A DNA stretch of 64,000 nucleotides from an uncultured Candidatus Melainabacteria bacterium (GCA_934728585.1 CAKVDZ010000008.1:1-64000), one strand, 5' to 3'; shown: positions 51,662-61,460, numbered from the stretch's first letter. The notes: generated by a model from the letters alone, not told the origin. Numbers and translations are program-made.

Positions 51662-52045
51662 CTAAGCTTCAACTGGAGCTTCTTCAGCAGGAGCTTCAGT
51701 AGCTGCAGCAGCTTCTGCTTCAGCTTGTTTTTTAGCTTCTTCTTCAGCAGCTTTCTTCGCCATAGCTTTCTTTGAAAGTTTTACTGTTTCAGATTTTTTG
51801 TAGTTCAAAGAACCATCATCATTACAGTTTTTAATCAAGTAAGCAACTGTATTTGTTGGTTGAGCACCTTTAGATACCCAATCAAGAGCTGCTTGTTTGT
51901 TTAATACCATAACTTTTGTTTTAGGATTGTAGTGACCTAACTCTTGAATTGGAGCGCCTTCACGTTTTGTTGTTGAGTTGATAACGATAATTCTGTAAGT
52001 TGGGTTCTTTTTAGCACCTAATCTTTTTAATCTGATTTTTAACAT
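51662..52045 (-). CDS. rpsP: 30S ribosomal protein S16
   Basis: It has 127 residues. The core begins MLKIRLKRLGAKKNPTYRIIV and continues INSTTKREGAPIQELGHYNPKT and ALDWVSKGAQPTNTV, all of S16. After residue 92 there is an extra Lys/Ala/Glu tail (KKAAEEEAKKQAEAEAAAA to EEAPVEA), longer than in many bacteria. A palindrome (TTAAGTC and GACTTAA) lies in the leader about 65 bases before the start. It has its own terminator. Confidence 0.96.
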   Translation of the reverse strand: MLKIRLKRLGAKKNPTYRIIVINSTTKREGAPIQELGHYNPKTKVMVLNKQAALDWVSKGAQPTNTVAYLIKNCNDDGSLNYKKSETVKLSKKAMAKKAAEEEAKKQAEAEAAAATEAPAEEAPVEA

Positions 52046-52240
52046 GTTTGTTTTCCTTCTTAATTTTAACTACTCGCAAATACCACGCCGCTTTGGCATT
52101 TACTGGAATTAAGTCTAAGAGGAATGACTTAACTCTGTAAATACATGAAACCACAAACATATTTTTCAAGCAAGTTTTTTAACTAAAGTTACAGTCTGTT
52201 AAGGATTTGCCCCATATATTATTATTGTTAATATATTAGT

Positions 52241-54253
52241 ATGGCAAAAATTTTATTAGTTTCAGATGACAATAACAAAATTAAACATTACGATGAGATT
52301 TTAACGAGATTTTCTCATGATTTTCAGTTCGCCTCAGACGAACAAATGTTTTTTGATGTTATGAATGTTGATTTTCCAAGCATTATCATCTTAGACGCTA
52401 CATCTAATTCTATAGATTTGCCTCATTTATATAGAAAAATCAATTCAATTAAGGAAAATGTTGTTACAATTGCACTTGTAAAAGATGACAAAATTCCTCC
52501 AGAATTATTGAATATTTCTGATGCATTTTTGACAGAACCTGTTTCTGATAACATTTTAATCTCAACAATAAATGTTAACATGCGAAGAAAAGATGCCTTG
52601 ACTAGATTGTCAGCATCTAACCAAAATTTGTCAAAAAGCTTGTACCAACTTGATGTTTTATATAATATAGGTTCGCAATTTGCTGGAACGCTAGACAAGG
52701 AAAAGCTTATAAATATTATGCTTGAGGGACTTGATAAAGCCCTAGGTTTTTCAGTTGCCTGTGTTTTAACTTTTAAATCAGACAATGAACCTTTATTAAT
52801 TATAAATTCTATAAACCAAATATCAGACAGACTTTTAGAAGCCTTAAAACTTAGAGCAGTATTGAATTATAAATCATTGTTCGAAAATAAAGAAATGCCG
52901 TTCGAATTAAATATAAACGACTTAAAAACAATAAAATATGCAAAAAATCCAATTGACGACTATGATTTTTCAGTTTTAAGATATGATAATATGTTTGCAC
53001 AAATCAATTTGAGCGATAACTTCTTTGGTTTTGTTGAAATCTACAGAGAACAAGATTTTACAAACGAAGACACACAATGCTTCCATACGATTGCACAACA
53101 GGTTTCAATGCCATTAAAAAATGCGTCATACGTCCAAGAAATTCAAGAAAAGAACAAGGAATTGTACAGATTAGAACACTTGAAATCAGAGTTTGTTTCA
53201 ATTGTTTCGCACGAATTAAGAACACCGATTACGCCATTAAAAACAGCGTTACAAATCATTTCTAGCGGTCGTGCTGGGGCAGTAACTGAAAGTATGAACA
53301 AATTTTTGACAATGGCAAACAAAAATATTGAAAGTTTTGCAAAAATCATCAATGATTTACTTGATATGTCAAAAATTGAAGCTGGGAAAATGGATTACAA
53401 GTTTTCATCAACTAATTTTGAAAAAATTATTGATTACGTAATTAGCCAACAAAACAATGTTGCTGAAGAAAAGGGGTTAAAACTTACAACAACATTTGAT
53501 GATAATTTTGCAAGCGTCTTTGCTGATTCCTCAAGAATGACGCAGGTATTAAACAATCTACTTTCTAACGCTATCAAATTCACTCGCGAGGGTGGAGCAA
53601 TTGATATAAGTACAAAAATTGTCGATGCAAAGGACATAAACTGTCCTGAATGTTTTGCAGATGAAATTAAAAAGCTTAAAGGAAAATACATTCAAGTTTG
53701 TGTAAAAGACGAGGGTATTGGTATTGAAGAAGAAAACTTACCAAAAGTATTCGACCAATTCAAACAACTAGAAAGTTCTTTATCAAGAGAAGTTGGCGGT
53801 ACAGGCTTGGGACTTCCAATTGTAAGAAAAATTTTGGACGCACATAACGGTGCTATCTGGGCAGAAAGTAAAATAAATGAGGGTTCTAGCTTTTATTTTG
53901 TGTTGCCAATTTTGAGCGAAAAATCTAATTTCTGGATTTTGCACAAACAATTAATCCAACAAGCAAAAGTTAACAAAACAAAATTCTTAACTTTAACAAT
54001 TTCTGCAAAAGATGATTGTATTGAAAACTTAATGAAAGAAGAAAACTTAATAAATAGTACATATCTTAACAATTCACTATTAGATAAAGACGAAAATAGA
54101 ACGTCCTTAACAATGGTAATTCCAGATGGGGACGAGCATTTAGTCGATTTTCTAAAACGAAAGATAGACGCAGTTGTGCTTAACGATAAAGCCCGATATG
54201 CAAAATGTGATATAATGTATACATATACGACTTATCCAAAGGAGAAAGATTAA
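52241..54253 (+). CDS. Hybrid-like sensor histidine kinase with receiver-like N-terminus and GAF domain
   Basis: It has 670 residues. Residues 1-120 form a receiver-like domain (ILLVSDD, IIILDATS) in which the conserved Lys of the KP pair is Glu (FLTEPVS). A GAF domain follows (about 140-300). HisKA has FVSIVSHELRTPITPLK with His324. HATPase has LNNLLSNAIKFT, DEGIGI and GGTGLGLPIV. About 100 unassigned residues follow the kinase core. No membrane segment is visible, so it is cytosolic. No ribosome site is seen and the mRNA may be leaderless. The stop overlaps the response-regulator start by one base. The input signal is unknown. Confidence 0.88.
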   Translation: MAKILLVSDDNNKIKHYDEILTRFSHDFQFASDEQMFFDVMNVDFPSIIILDATSNSIDLPHLYRKINSIKENVVTIALVKDDKIPPELLNISDAFLTEPVSDNILISTINVNMRRKDALTRLSASNQNLSKSLYQLDVLYNIGSQFAGTLDKEKLINIMLEGLDKALGFSVACVLTFKSDNEPLLIINSINQISDRLLEALKLRAVLNYKSLFENKEMPFELNINDLKTIKYAKNPIDDYDFSVLRYDNMFAQINLSDNFFGFVEIYREQDFTNEDTQCFHTIAQQVSMPLKNASYVQEIQEKNKELYRLEHLKSEFVSIVSHELRTPITPLKTALQIISSGRAGAVTESMNKFLTMANKNIESFAKIINDLLDMSKIEAGKMDYKFSSTNFEKIIDYVISQQNNVAEEKGLKLTTTFDDNFASVFADSSRMTQVLNNLLSNAIKFTREGGAIDISTKIVDAKDINCPECFADEIKKLKGKYIQVCVKDEGIGIEEENLPKVFDQFKQLESSLSREVGGTGLGLPIVRKILDAHNGAIWAESKINEGSSFYFVLPILSEKSNFWILHKQLIQQAKVNKTKFLTLTISAKDDCIENLMKEENLINSTYLNNSLLDKDENRTSLTMVIPDGDEHLVDFLKRKIDAVVLNDKARYAKCDIMYTYTTYPKEKD

Positions 54254-54630
54254 TGAAAAAAATATTACTCGTCGATGACGAACAAGATATCGTAGAAACA
54301 CTTAAATTCGTTCTTGAGGGCGAAGGTTATACTTGCTTTTGTGCTTACAATGGCGAAGACGGTTTAAAACTTGCTAAAGAAATTGTACCCGATTTAATGG
54401 TTTTAGATGTAATGATGCCAAAAATCAACGGATTTAAGATTAGCAGACTTTTGAAATATGATGCTAAATACAAAAACATTCCGATTATAATGCTAACTGC
54501 ACGTTCTCAAGATTCAGACAAACAAATCGGTGAAGAAACAGGCGCAGACGTATATATTACAAAACCTTTTGATTTAGATGAAGTTATCTCAACAGTGGCA
54601 CGATTATTGAAAGAAAAAGAAAATAACTAA
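54253..54630 (+). CDS. Single-domain response regulator
   Basis: It has 125 residues and is only a receiver domain. The acidic pair is Asp8/Asp9 (LLVDDEQD), the phosphorylated Asp is 52 (MVLDVMMP), and Thr82 and Lys104 (TARS; TKPF) complete the site. It has no output domain, so it acts by protein contact like CheY. It is co-translated with the kinase upstream and lies 2 bases before the PilB-like ATPase gene, which could be its partner. Confidence 0.93.
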   Translation: MKKILLVDDEQDIVETLKFVLEGEGYTCFCAYNGEDGLKLAKEIVPDLMVLDVMMPKINGFKISRLLKYDAKYKNIPIIMLTARSQDSDKQIGEETGADVYITKPFDLDEVISTVARLLKEKENN

Positions 54631-54632
54631 TT

Positions 54633-56015
54633 ATGATGATGGAAGCAGTTACAAATAAAACTTTAGAAAAACTAAAATACGACCTTGTTAGAGAGGGTCT
54701 AGTTGAATATGATACAGTCGAAAAAGCTCAAGAATTGGCAAATGCGCAAAACATAAACATTGGTCAAGCCTTGATTAATTCAAATGTATTGTCAGAAGAA
54801 ACTCTCTTAAAATTTTTGGAATCAAAGTTACATATTCCTTACGTTAACCTTGATGACTATACTTTAGATAAAAACTGCTTACAATACATTAATCTTATAG
54901 ACGCTCGCAAATACAAAATTATTCCATTGTTCAAAATTGAAGATGTTTTGACAGTCGCTATGGCAGACCCTTTAGACCTATTTGCGATTGATAAAATTAT
55001 GGAAAAAGCAGAATGTTCAATTGATCCTGTAATATCTTCAGAAACAAGCATCACAAAGAAAATTGACGAGTATTACAAAACTCCAAACACAGTTGGAGAA
55101 ATCTATACTGAAAACAAAGATTCAGACTACGACTGGCATGAAGAATTGCACAATGATGATTTATCAGATGAACATATTCAAAAGATTATTCGAGCAATCC
55201 TAAAACAGGCTATTCTTGAAGATAAACACGAAGTTTACTTTGCCCATGCAGAAGAAGGTCTAGAAATTACTTTCAAACAAAAAGGTACTGTGTACGAAAA
55301 AGGATTTATTCCATCAGTATTAACAGCATCGTTTGTATCTAAATTAAAAACTTTATCTAACTTAGACCCATCAGTAAGTGAAATCCCTCAACTTGGCAAA
55401 TTATGCTTCAAAGTTGACGAAATGACGCTTGTTGCAAGCATTTCGTCGTTCCCTACAGTTATGGGTGAAAGAATTGCACTAAAAATTTATAAACCTCCAA
55501 TGGCACTAAGTTCTATTATCAAGGACGAAACAAAAGTTCAATTGATTAAAAATTCATTGGAAAAACCAGGAATTGTACTTGTTTGTGGTGCACCTCTTTC
55601 TGGTAAAACACATATAATTTATTCATTACTTAATGAAATAGCAGATTCTAAAAAGACAATTATGACAATAGAATCAATTACTAAGTATGATTTACCAAAG
55701 ATTAATCAATGCGAATTAAACGAATCTATTAGCTTCAACCTTGACAAGGCCTTGAGATTTATTGAATTTCAATCACCTGATATACTTTATATAGAGGGAA
55801 TGATGTCAAAGTATGACTATATTTCAAGTCTTGCATTCAGCAACAAAACTGTTATAACTGAATTTTTGGCAGAAAATATGTCAGATTTGCGTGAAAAGAT
55901 GGCATATTCAGAAGTTGAAACATTCAAATCTCTCGTAAATTGTTTAATCTTTATCCACGCTAAAGATAGTGTTGAAGTATTTGATAAATCTACAATACAA
56001 AAATATTTGGCATAA
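54633..56015 (+). CDS. Divergent GspE/PilB-family ATPase
   Basis: It has 460 residues. The N-terminal 120 residues are a MshEN/GspE-N-like domain (GQALINSNVLSEETLLKFLESKLHIPYVNLDDY). The ATPase half has Walker A GAPLSGKTH (319-327). The Asp box is altered to IMTIESIT, and the Walker B/arginine-finger segment is PDILYIEGM rather than a DxxxIGEIRD form. No zinc-binding CxxC motifs are present. It looks like a degenerate secretion or pilus assembly ATPase, and may bind nucleotide without full activity. Its operon partners, a kinase and receiver, suggest a signalling role, such as a switch for pilus function. Confidence 0.7.
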   Translation: MMMEAVTNKTLEKLKYDLVREGLVEYDTVEKAQELANAQNINIGQALINSNVLSEETLLKFLESKLHIPYVNLDDYTLDKNCLQYINLIDARKYKIIPLFKIEDVLTVAMADPLDLFAIDKIMEKAECSIDPVISSETSITKKIDEYYKTPNTVGEIYTENKDSDYDWHEELHNDDLSDEHIQKIIRAILKQAILEDKHEVYFAHAEEGLEITFKQKGTVYEKGFIPSVLTASFVSKLKTLSNLDPSVSEIPQLGKLCFKVDEMTLVASISSFPTVMGERIALKIYKPPMALSSIIKDETKVQLIKNSLEKPGIVLVCGAPLSGKTHIIYSLLNEIADSKKTIMTIESITKYDLPKINQCELNESISFNLDKALRFIEFQSPDILYIEGMMSKYDYISSLAFSNKTVITEFLAENMSDLREKMAYSEVETFKSLVNCLIFIHAKDSVEVFDKSTIQKYLA

Positions 56016-56027
56016 AAATTTTAAAAT

Positions 56028-56060
56028 AAAAAAGGCGGAGCCTTTGGCTCCGCCTTTTTT
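56028..56060. terminator. Bidirectional terminator
   Basis: AAAAAAGGCGGAGCC-TTT-GGCTCCGCCTTTTTT is a perfect 15-pair stem. It serves the kinase/regulator/ATPase operon on the plus strand and trxB on the minus strand. Confidence 0.9.
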
Positions 56061-56062
56061 AT

Positions 56063-57001
56063 TTATACTGCAACTTCGTGCATTGTTTCTATAAAACGTC
56101 CTGCATAAACAGCTGCAACCGCACCATCTGCTGCCGCAGTAATTACTTGGCGTAGTGGAGTTGTACGCACATCACCAATTGCATAAACCCCTTTTACGCT
56201 TGTTTTCATTGTTTCGTCAGTTACAATAAAACCGTTTTTATCTTGATTTAATTGTCCGTTAAATAACTCAACATTAGGATCAAATCCAATATAAGGGAAA
56301 ATACCGTTTATAGCCAAGTCTTTAACTTCGCCTGTTTTAACGTTTTCAATAATGGCTGATTTTACTAGGTCATCACCTTTAATCTCTTTTATAACAGTGT
56401 CGTAAATAAATTCTAACTTTTCATTTTTAAACGCGCGTTCTTGAACAATTTTATCTGCTCTTAATTCGTCACGTCTATGAATTACATAAACCTTTGTAGC
56501 AAAACGAGTTAAATACATAGCTTCTTCAACAGCAGCATTTCCACCACCTACAACTGCAACAATTTTGTCTTTATAAAATGCACCGTCACAAACTGCACAA
56601 TAGCTTACGCCACGTCCTAAAAATTCTTTTTCACCGCTAACACCAAGTTTCTTAGCTTGCGCACCTGTTGCAATAATAACTGCCTTTGCCTTAAATTCAC
56701 CATTTAAGGTTTTAATTGTTTTTATTTCAGAAGTCAAATCAACACTTTGAATTTCTTCCATAGGGAATTTTTCAATTCCGAACATATCAGCATGTTCTTC
56801 AAATTTTTCCATCAAATCAAAGCCCTCAATACGAGAGAACCCTGGATAATTTTCTAATTCCAAGTAATTGCTAGGTTGACCACCGAGCATACTTATGTCA
56901 ATTACTGCAACCTTTGCAGAGCTTCTTGCTCCATAAATACCTGCGCTTAAACCAGCAGGTCCACCACCTAATATTATAATGTCAAAATTTTTGTCACTCA
57001 T
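56063..57001 (-). CDS. trxB: Thioredoxin reductase
   Basis: From ATG 57001, with GAGGAG 7 bases upstream, it is 312 residues. FAD site: IIILGGGPAGLSAGIYGAR; redox pair CAVC (135/138) in YCAVCDGAF; NADPH site VVGGGNAAVEEAMYLTRF; the end has YAIGDVRTTPLRQVITAAADGAVAA. It reduces thioredoxin with NADPH. It starts 11 bases after the stop of the secreted-protein gene, in a pgi-secreted-trxB series. No thioredoxin gene is present. Confidence 0.95.
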   Translation of the reverse strand: MSDKNFDIIILGGGPAGLSAGIYGARSSAKVAVIDISMLGGQPSNYLELENYPGFSRIEGFDLMEKFEEHADMFGIEKFPMEEIQSVDLTSEIKTIKTLNGEFKAKAVIIATGAQAKKLGVSGEKEFLGRGVSYCAVCDGAFYKDKIVAVVGGGNAAVEEAMYLTRFATKVYVIHRRDELRADKIVQERAFKNEKLEFIYDTVIKEIKGDDLVKSAIIENVKTGEVKDLAINGIFPYIGFDPNVELFNGQLNQDKNGFIVTDETMKTSVKGVYAIGDVRTTPLRQVITAAADGAVAAVYAGRFIETMHEVAV

Positions 57002-57012
57002 TTTGTAACTCC

Positions 57013-57516
57013 TCAATTGATACCAGTACCTGAAATTTTAGTACCTTTTATTGTATACACAGCTTGTTTTTTTATTCTTACAAATTTGTCAGGATCTTCT
57101 TTCAAAGTTTCTAACTCTAACTCATTTGTACCTGTGAACGTATTACCGTTCAATTTTAGTTTGACAGTATCCTTTAACTTTGTATTGCCATCTTTTTCAA
57201 AGTGAGTAAATGTAATCTCGTTATTCACTACATCTTCCAAATAAATTTCAGCAGTAGCACCAGTTACGGGATTTCTTAATTCTATGACGTTACCACTCCT
57301 ACGTAAGTTCCACAAATCTATACTTGAAGTTGCAAAAGTTTTAGGATTATCAGTTGAAACTCTATTCGATTGAACAGACCAAGTGCCGAAAAATTGTTTC
57401 GGCACACTGTCAATCTTTGAAATACCAGCTTTTAGCACGTAAGGTTCTTGTGCCAAAGCTGGTAAAACATTTAAAATTAATATTGTTAAAGTAAAAACTA
57501 ATAATATTTTTTTCAT
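57013..57516 (-). CDS. Secreted beta-rich protein of unknown function
   Basis: It has 167 residues. A signal peptide (MKKILLVFTLTILILNVLPALA) ends before QEPYVLKAG. The mature part has FFGTWSVQSNRVSTDNP, WNLRRSGNVIELRNPVTGA, EIYLEDVVNNEITFTHFEKDG and GTKISGTGIN: alternating strands, possibly a small beta-barrel like lipocalin or DUF-type folds. No Cys. It is in a possible operon between pgi and trxB. Function not recognised. Confidence 0.65.
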   Translation of the reverse strand: MKKILLVFTLTILILNVLPALAQEPYVLKAGISKIDSVPKQFFGTWSVQSNRVSTDNPKTFATSSIDLWNLRRSGNVIELRNPVTGATAEIYLEDVVNNEITFTHFEKDGNTKLKDTVKLKLNGNTFTGTNELELETLKEDPDKFVRIKKQAVYTIKGTKISGTGIN

Positions 57517-57519
57517 TGA

Positions 57520-58908
57520 TTATTGTTTAGACATTTTTTCTTGTAGAGTTTTTGCAGATTCTTCATATCCAGCTCTACCCATTAATGCGTATGTGTAATT
57601 TTTAGCTTGTTCAACACCAGGTTGGTTGAATGTATTAATATTGTACAATTCACCAGCGATAGCTGTTTGAACTTCTAACATATACAACAATTGAGCAACA
57701 CTGTATGCATTAACTCTTGGCAAGCTAATTGTTACTGTTGGACGTTTGTAATCTGAAAGAGCTACTCTTGTTGAATCTGCTTCTGCGTTAATCAATTGGT
57801 TAATTGTTTTTCCGCCTAAGTAGCCAATTCCTGTGTAATCGAAGATGTGAGGAATTTCAAGAGTTTTGTCAAATTCTTCAACTCTAATAAAGTTAATAAC
57901 TTTGTCATTTGGACCTTCGTTATAAAGTTGAATTTGAGAGTGTTGGTCTGTAGCGCCTAAAGCTTTAATTGGAGTAGGACCACAGTTTACTTTTTTACCC
58001 TTATTATTTTCTTCTTTACCTAATGATTCAGCCCATAATTGAACATACCAGTCTGAAATGTATTTCAATCTGCTTGAATATGGCATCATAACTGATAAAT
58101 TTTTACCTTTTTTAGTATCCATTAGGTAATGAATTAAAGCATTTTGAGCTGCAATATTGTTATGAATATCAGTGTTTTTAAGAGCTAAGTCCATATCTTT
58201 AACACCATTCATCATATCTTCAATATCAATACCTACTAAAGCAAATGGCAATAAACCTACAGCTGAAAATACTGAGAAACGACCACCAACATCATCAGGA
58301 ACTACAAATGTTTTGTAACCTTCTTGGTCTGCCAATTGTCTTAAAATACCTGTTTTTTGGTCAGTTGTTGCAACAATATTTTTTCTGTAATCATCGCCTA
58401 ATTGTTGTTCCATTAGGTTTTTGATAATCATATATTGTGACATTGTTTCTGCTGTAGAACCAGATTTTGTAATTACATTAACTAAAGTTCTCTTTAAGTC
58501 GATAACTTCTAACAAACCACTAATTTGGTCTGGGTCGATATTGTCAAGGAAGAAAATTCTTGGCATACCGCCTCTTTGTTCTGGAGTTAATAAATTCCAG
58601 TATGGTTTCAACAATGCTTCTGTAACAGCGATGCCACCTAAAGCAGAACCACCAATACCTAAAATTAATACGTTATCATATCTGCCTTGAACCATAGCTG
58701 CAAATTCTTTTACATACCATACAGTTTCTTCATTGTAGCCCAAGTTCATCCATTGTAACCATTGACCTTGTTTGTCTTTACGTTGGTTCAAATCTTTAAT
58801 AATTCTTTCGATTTCACCTTTGTAGCTTGAAAATTCTTTTTCAATGTTTAAACCATGGTCTTTGCCGATAACTTTCGCATCAACATTGTTGTAATTTAAT
58901 GTAATCAT
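57520..58908 (-). CDS. pgi: Glucose-6-phosphate isomerase
   Basis: From ATG 58908, with GGAGAAAGTGAA upstream, it is 462 residues. The SIS domains have LILGIGGSALGGIAVTEALLKPYW, VITKSGSTAETMSQYM and VGGRFSVFSAVGLLPFALVGID. A later ALGATDQHSQIQLYNEGPND carries the catalytic His region, and the end has GVEQAKNYTYALMGR. It interconverts glucose 6-phosphate and fructose 6-phosphate. It is followed 3 bases later by the secreted-protein gene. Confidence 0.94.
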   Translation of the reverse strand: MITLNYNNVDAKVIGKDHGLNIEKEFSSYKGEIERIIKDLNQRKDKQGQWLQWMNLGYNEETVWYVKEFAAMVQGRYDNVLILGIGGSALGGIAVTEALLKPYWNLLTPEQRGGMPRIFFLDNIDPDQISGLLEVIDLKRTLVNVITKSGSTAETMSQYMIIKNLMEQQLGDDYRKNIVATTDQKTGILRQLADQEGYKTFVVPDDVGGRFSVFSAVGLLPFALVGIDIEDMMNGVKDMDLALKNTDIHNNIAAQNALIHYLMDTKKGKNLSVMMPYSSRLKYISDWYVQLWAESLGKEENNKGKKVNCGPTPIKALGATDQHSQIQLYNEGPNDKVINFIRVEEFDKTLEIPHIFDYTGIGYLGGKTINQLINAEADSTRVALSDYKRPTVTISLPRVNAYSVAQLLYMLEVQTAIAGELYNINTFNQPGVEQAKNYTYALMGRAGYEESAKTLQEKMSKQ

Positions 58909-59049
58909 TTCACTTTCTCCGTGTTTATATGTAAATTGTAATCTTTTTCTACACAAAACGCATGCAAAAAGTTGCAAGCATACATTTATTTTACGCTTAA
59001 CAATGGTTAATTAAAAGCATTTTTCTAAAAAAATGTAACAAAACTTTAG

Positions 59050-59718
59050 TTATTGAAAATGTTTTTGGAAAGTTCTATATGACTTAATTTTGCCTTGCTC
59101 TTTATAAAGTTTTACAAAGTTTTGTTGAGCTTGTTGATAGTTTAAAATAGTGATTTCAACAGATTTATTTAGTACGACAAAAAATACAGGCAAAGCTAGA
59201 ACAACAGTCAATACCATTATTATAACTTGCTTTGTAAATTTAGCACGTTCTTGAGCCTCTCGACGTCTTTTTGATAAGTCATCTTGTTCGTGTAAGACAT
59301 TATTAATCAATCTTTTACGTTCTTTTAAAGTCAACCCCTCAATAAAATCTAGATTTTCAGGTTCAATGTAGATAACAAACTTCTTTTCTCCTGGAGCAAG
59401 TTTTAGTTTTTCTTTTAAGTGCGGAACATTCTTGTTAGAAGCATTTTCTCTATTTGCTACTTCTGCACTATTAACAGGTACGACCTCTTGTGGTTGCGCT
59501 ATTTGCATATTAACAGATGGTTGTTCTTCCTTTACTTCAGGTTTATTAGTTTTTTCAGGAGTATATTCAATATTATCTAACTTCATATGCTCTTGAAGTT
59601 GATTTTGTAAAGCTTCAATATCAATGTTATCATCAAACTCAATAACATCTTCTTCATCTGAAACTGTATCCATTTCATTAGATTGCATATTGTTTAATTT
59701 TTCGTCATTTTTATCCAA
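59050..59718 (-). CDS. Single-pass membrane protein with acidic cytoplasmic region
   Basis: It has 222 residues. Residues 1-100 are acidic and low-complexity (DTVSDEEDVIEFDDNIDIEAL, then Glu/Pro/Asn-rich). A basic region (KERKRLINN to KRRREAQERAKFTKQ) comes next, then one membrane helix (VIIMVLTVVLALPVFFVVL, about residues 166-184). A short C-terminal outside part with Gln-rich helix follows. No known domain. It is divergent from the heptose kinase gene. Function not recognised. Confidence 0.6.
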   Translation of the reverse strand: MDKNDEKLNNMQSNEMDTVSDEEDVIEFDDNIDIEALQNQLQEHMKLDNIEYTPEKTNKPEVKEEQPSVNMQIAQPQEVVPVNSAEVANRENASNKNVPHLKEKLKLAPGEKKFVIYIEPENLDFIEGLTLKERKRLINNVLHEQDDLSKRRREAQERAKFTKQVIIMVLTVVLALPVFFVVLNKSVEITILNYQQAQQNFVKLYKEQGKIKSYRTFQKHFQ

Positions 59719-59798
59719 AATGTTACCTCATTTTTTTGTTCATGGTAAACTGTAATTATTATAAATTATTTAAATCCAATTATCAATAATCAATATAG

Positions 59799-60818
59799 AT
59801 GAAAGTTATGAATATAAATAAAGAAAAACTAGTAGATTATATTAATAAACTAAACACCGCAAAGATACTTGTAGTAGGTGATTTAGCTATTGACGAAATG
59901 ATTTACGGCGATACAGAGCGAATTTCACGAGAAGCACCCGTATTAATTTTGCAACATACGCATACAAATATTATACTAGGTGCTGCCTCAAACGCTGCTC
60001 ATAACGCTTCTGTAATCAACAATGGCAAAGTGTCAGTTATTGGTGTAGTTGGCGATGATTACCAAGCTGGACAATTAAAAGAAGCTTTAAGTTCTGCAAG
60101 AATTGATATTAATTATCTGGTAGAGGAAAAAGGTAGAAAAACTGTTACAAAAACAAGAATTTCAGGCTCTTGCTCTCAATCTGTAACACAACAAATTGTT
60201 CGCATTGATAGACAAACTAAAGCGCCTATCAAACCAGAAACTGAAGAAAAGATTATTGAAAACTTAGAAAAGTCTGTACCAAACTTTGATGCAGTGATTT
60301 TATCTGATTATCATATCGGAGTTTTAACACAAAAAGTTATAGATAAAGCTACAGAACTAGCCAATAAATACAGCAAGGTTATCGTTGTAGACGCTCAAAA
60401 AGATTTAGACAAGTACAAAAACGTAACTTCTATGACTCCAAATTTACCAGATACACAAAAATTCACAGGTATAGAATTAACAGACAGTGAACAAATTATA
60501 AAAGCTGGTAGAAAAATTATTGAAGAAACAGATGCAAAATCTGTTTTAATAACTTGTGGTTCTGATGGCATGGTTATTGTGGATAAAAATTTAGGTTCAG
60601 ATATTATTCCTGTATTTAACCGTTCAAAAGTATTCGATGTAACTGGCGCTGGAGATACAGTAACAGCAATTTACACCATGGGATTAGCGGTAGGTGCTGA
60701 ACCTTTATATGCAGCAGTAATGGGAAATATTGCCGCAAGTATTGTAATCAAACAATTCGGTTGTGCCACAACAACAACTGATGAAATGATTAAAACACTA
60801 GAAAAAATAGAATTATAA
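59799..60818 (+). CDS. Heptose 7-phosphate kinase (HldA/RfaE domain I type)
   Basis: It has 339 residues (an ATG three codons later is possible). The PfkB fold starts KILVVGDLAIDEMIYGDTERISREAPVLIL, then GAASNAAHNASVI, DRQTKAP, SDYHIGVL, VDAQKDLDKYKN, and the catalytic DVTGAGDTVTAIYTMGLAVG. There is no C-terminal nucleotidyltransferase, so it equals HldA alone. With gmhA at 12 kb it makes ADP-heptose precursors for LPS. It leads a three-gene operon with a DUF4330-like gene and an O-antigen-ligase-like gene. Confidence 0.88.
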   Translation: MKVMNINKEKLVDYINKLNTAKILVVGDLAIDEMIYGDTERISREAPVLILQHTHTNIILGAASNAAHNASVINNGKVSVIGVVGDDYQAGQLKEALSSARIDINYLVEEKGRKTVTKTRISGSCSQSVTQQIVRIDRQTKAPIKPETEEKIIENLEKSVPNFDAVILSDYHIGVLTQKVIDKATELANKYSKVIVVDAQKDLDKYKNVTSMTPNLPDTQKFTGIELTDSEQIIKAGRKIIEETDAKSVLITCGSDGMVIVDKNLGSDIIPVFNRSKVFDVTGAGDTVTAIYTMGLAVGAEPLYAAVMGNIAASIVIKQFGCATTTTDEMIKTLEKIEL

Positions 60819-60829
60819 GGAGATATTTT

Positions 60830-61459
60830 ATGAAATTTGATTTCGATGATGTAAAAAAATTTTTTTCAGACATTAAGCCTGTAGATTGGATTATTGTTGG
60901 CGGAATAATTTTGGCTCTAATTGTTGGAGCATTAACTTTCTTACATTTTAGAGGCACAGCAAGTAACAAGATTGAAGCACAAGCAACAATTGGTTTTCAA
61001 GTATTCTTAAGAGGTGTAACTCTTACTGGAAACGAATCTCCAATTCGTCCAAACGATACAACTTTTATCACTATTAGAAACGTTCCTTACACAGATTTAA
61101 AAGTTATTGACGTAAGAGTTGATACTAAAAAAACAGTTCTACCAAATCCAAAACCAGGAAAAGACGCGTTTGTAATGGTAGAAGATATTTCACAAGCATT
61201 TTTATATGATATGGTTGTAACTTTAGTTGACCCAAGCGCAAAAATCACAAAAGACGGTGCTGTAGTTGGTGGAAACAAAATTAAAATCGGCTTGCCTGTA
61301 ACTCTAGAAGGACCAAGCTATAAATTAAATGGTACTGTTTCAGACGTTAGAATTCTACAACCCAATGCACAACCTCAACCACAAGCAGAGCAAAATGGTC
61401 AACAACCTTATGCACAAGCTCAACCAGATGTTAACAAACAAGAACAAAACGTAGGCTAG
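60830..61459 (+). CDS. DUF4330-like single-pass membrane protein
   Basis: It has 209 residues. A short cytoplasmic N-terminus (FDDVKKFFSDIKPVDW) precedes one membrane helix (IIVGGIILALIVGALTFL). The outside part has IEAQATIGFQVFLRGVTLTG, IRNVPYTDLKVIDVRV, DMVVTLVDPSAKITKDGAVVGGNKIKIGLPVTLEG, and a Pro/Gln-rich tail. This matches DUF4330 proteins common in cyanobacteria, whose function is unknown. It has an AAGGAG site, and its stop is followed directly by the next gene. Confidence 0.7.
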   Translation: MKFDFDDVKKFFSDIKPVDWIIVGGIILALIVGALTFLHFRGTASNKIEAQATIGFQVFLRGVTLTGNESPIRPNDTTFITIRNVPYTDLKVIDVRVDTKKTVLPNPKPGKDAFVMVEDISQAFLYDMVVTLVDPSAKITKDGAVVGGNKIKIGLPVTLEGPSYKLNGTVSDVRILQPNAQPQPQAEQNGQQPYAQAQPDVNKQEQNVG

Positions 61460-61460
61460 T

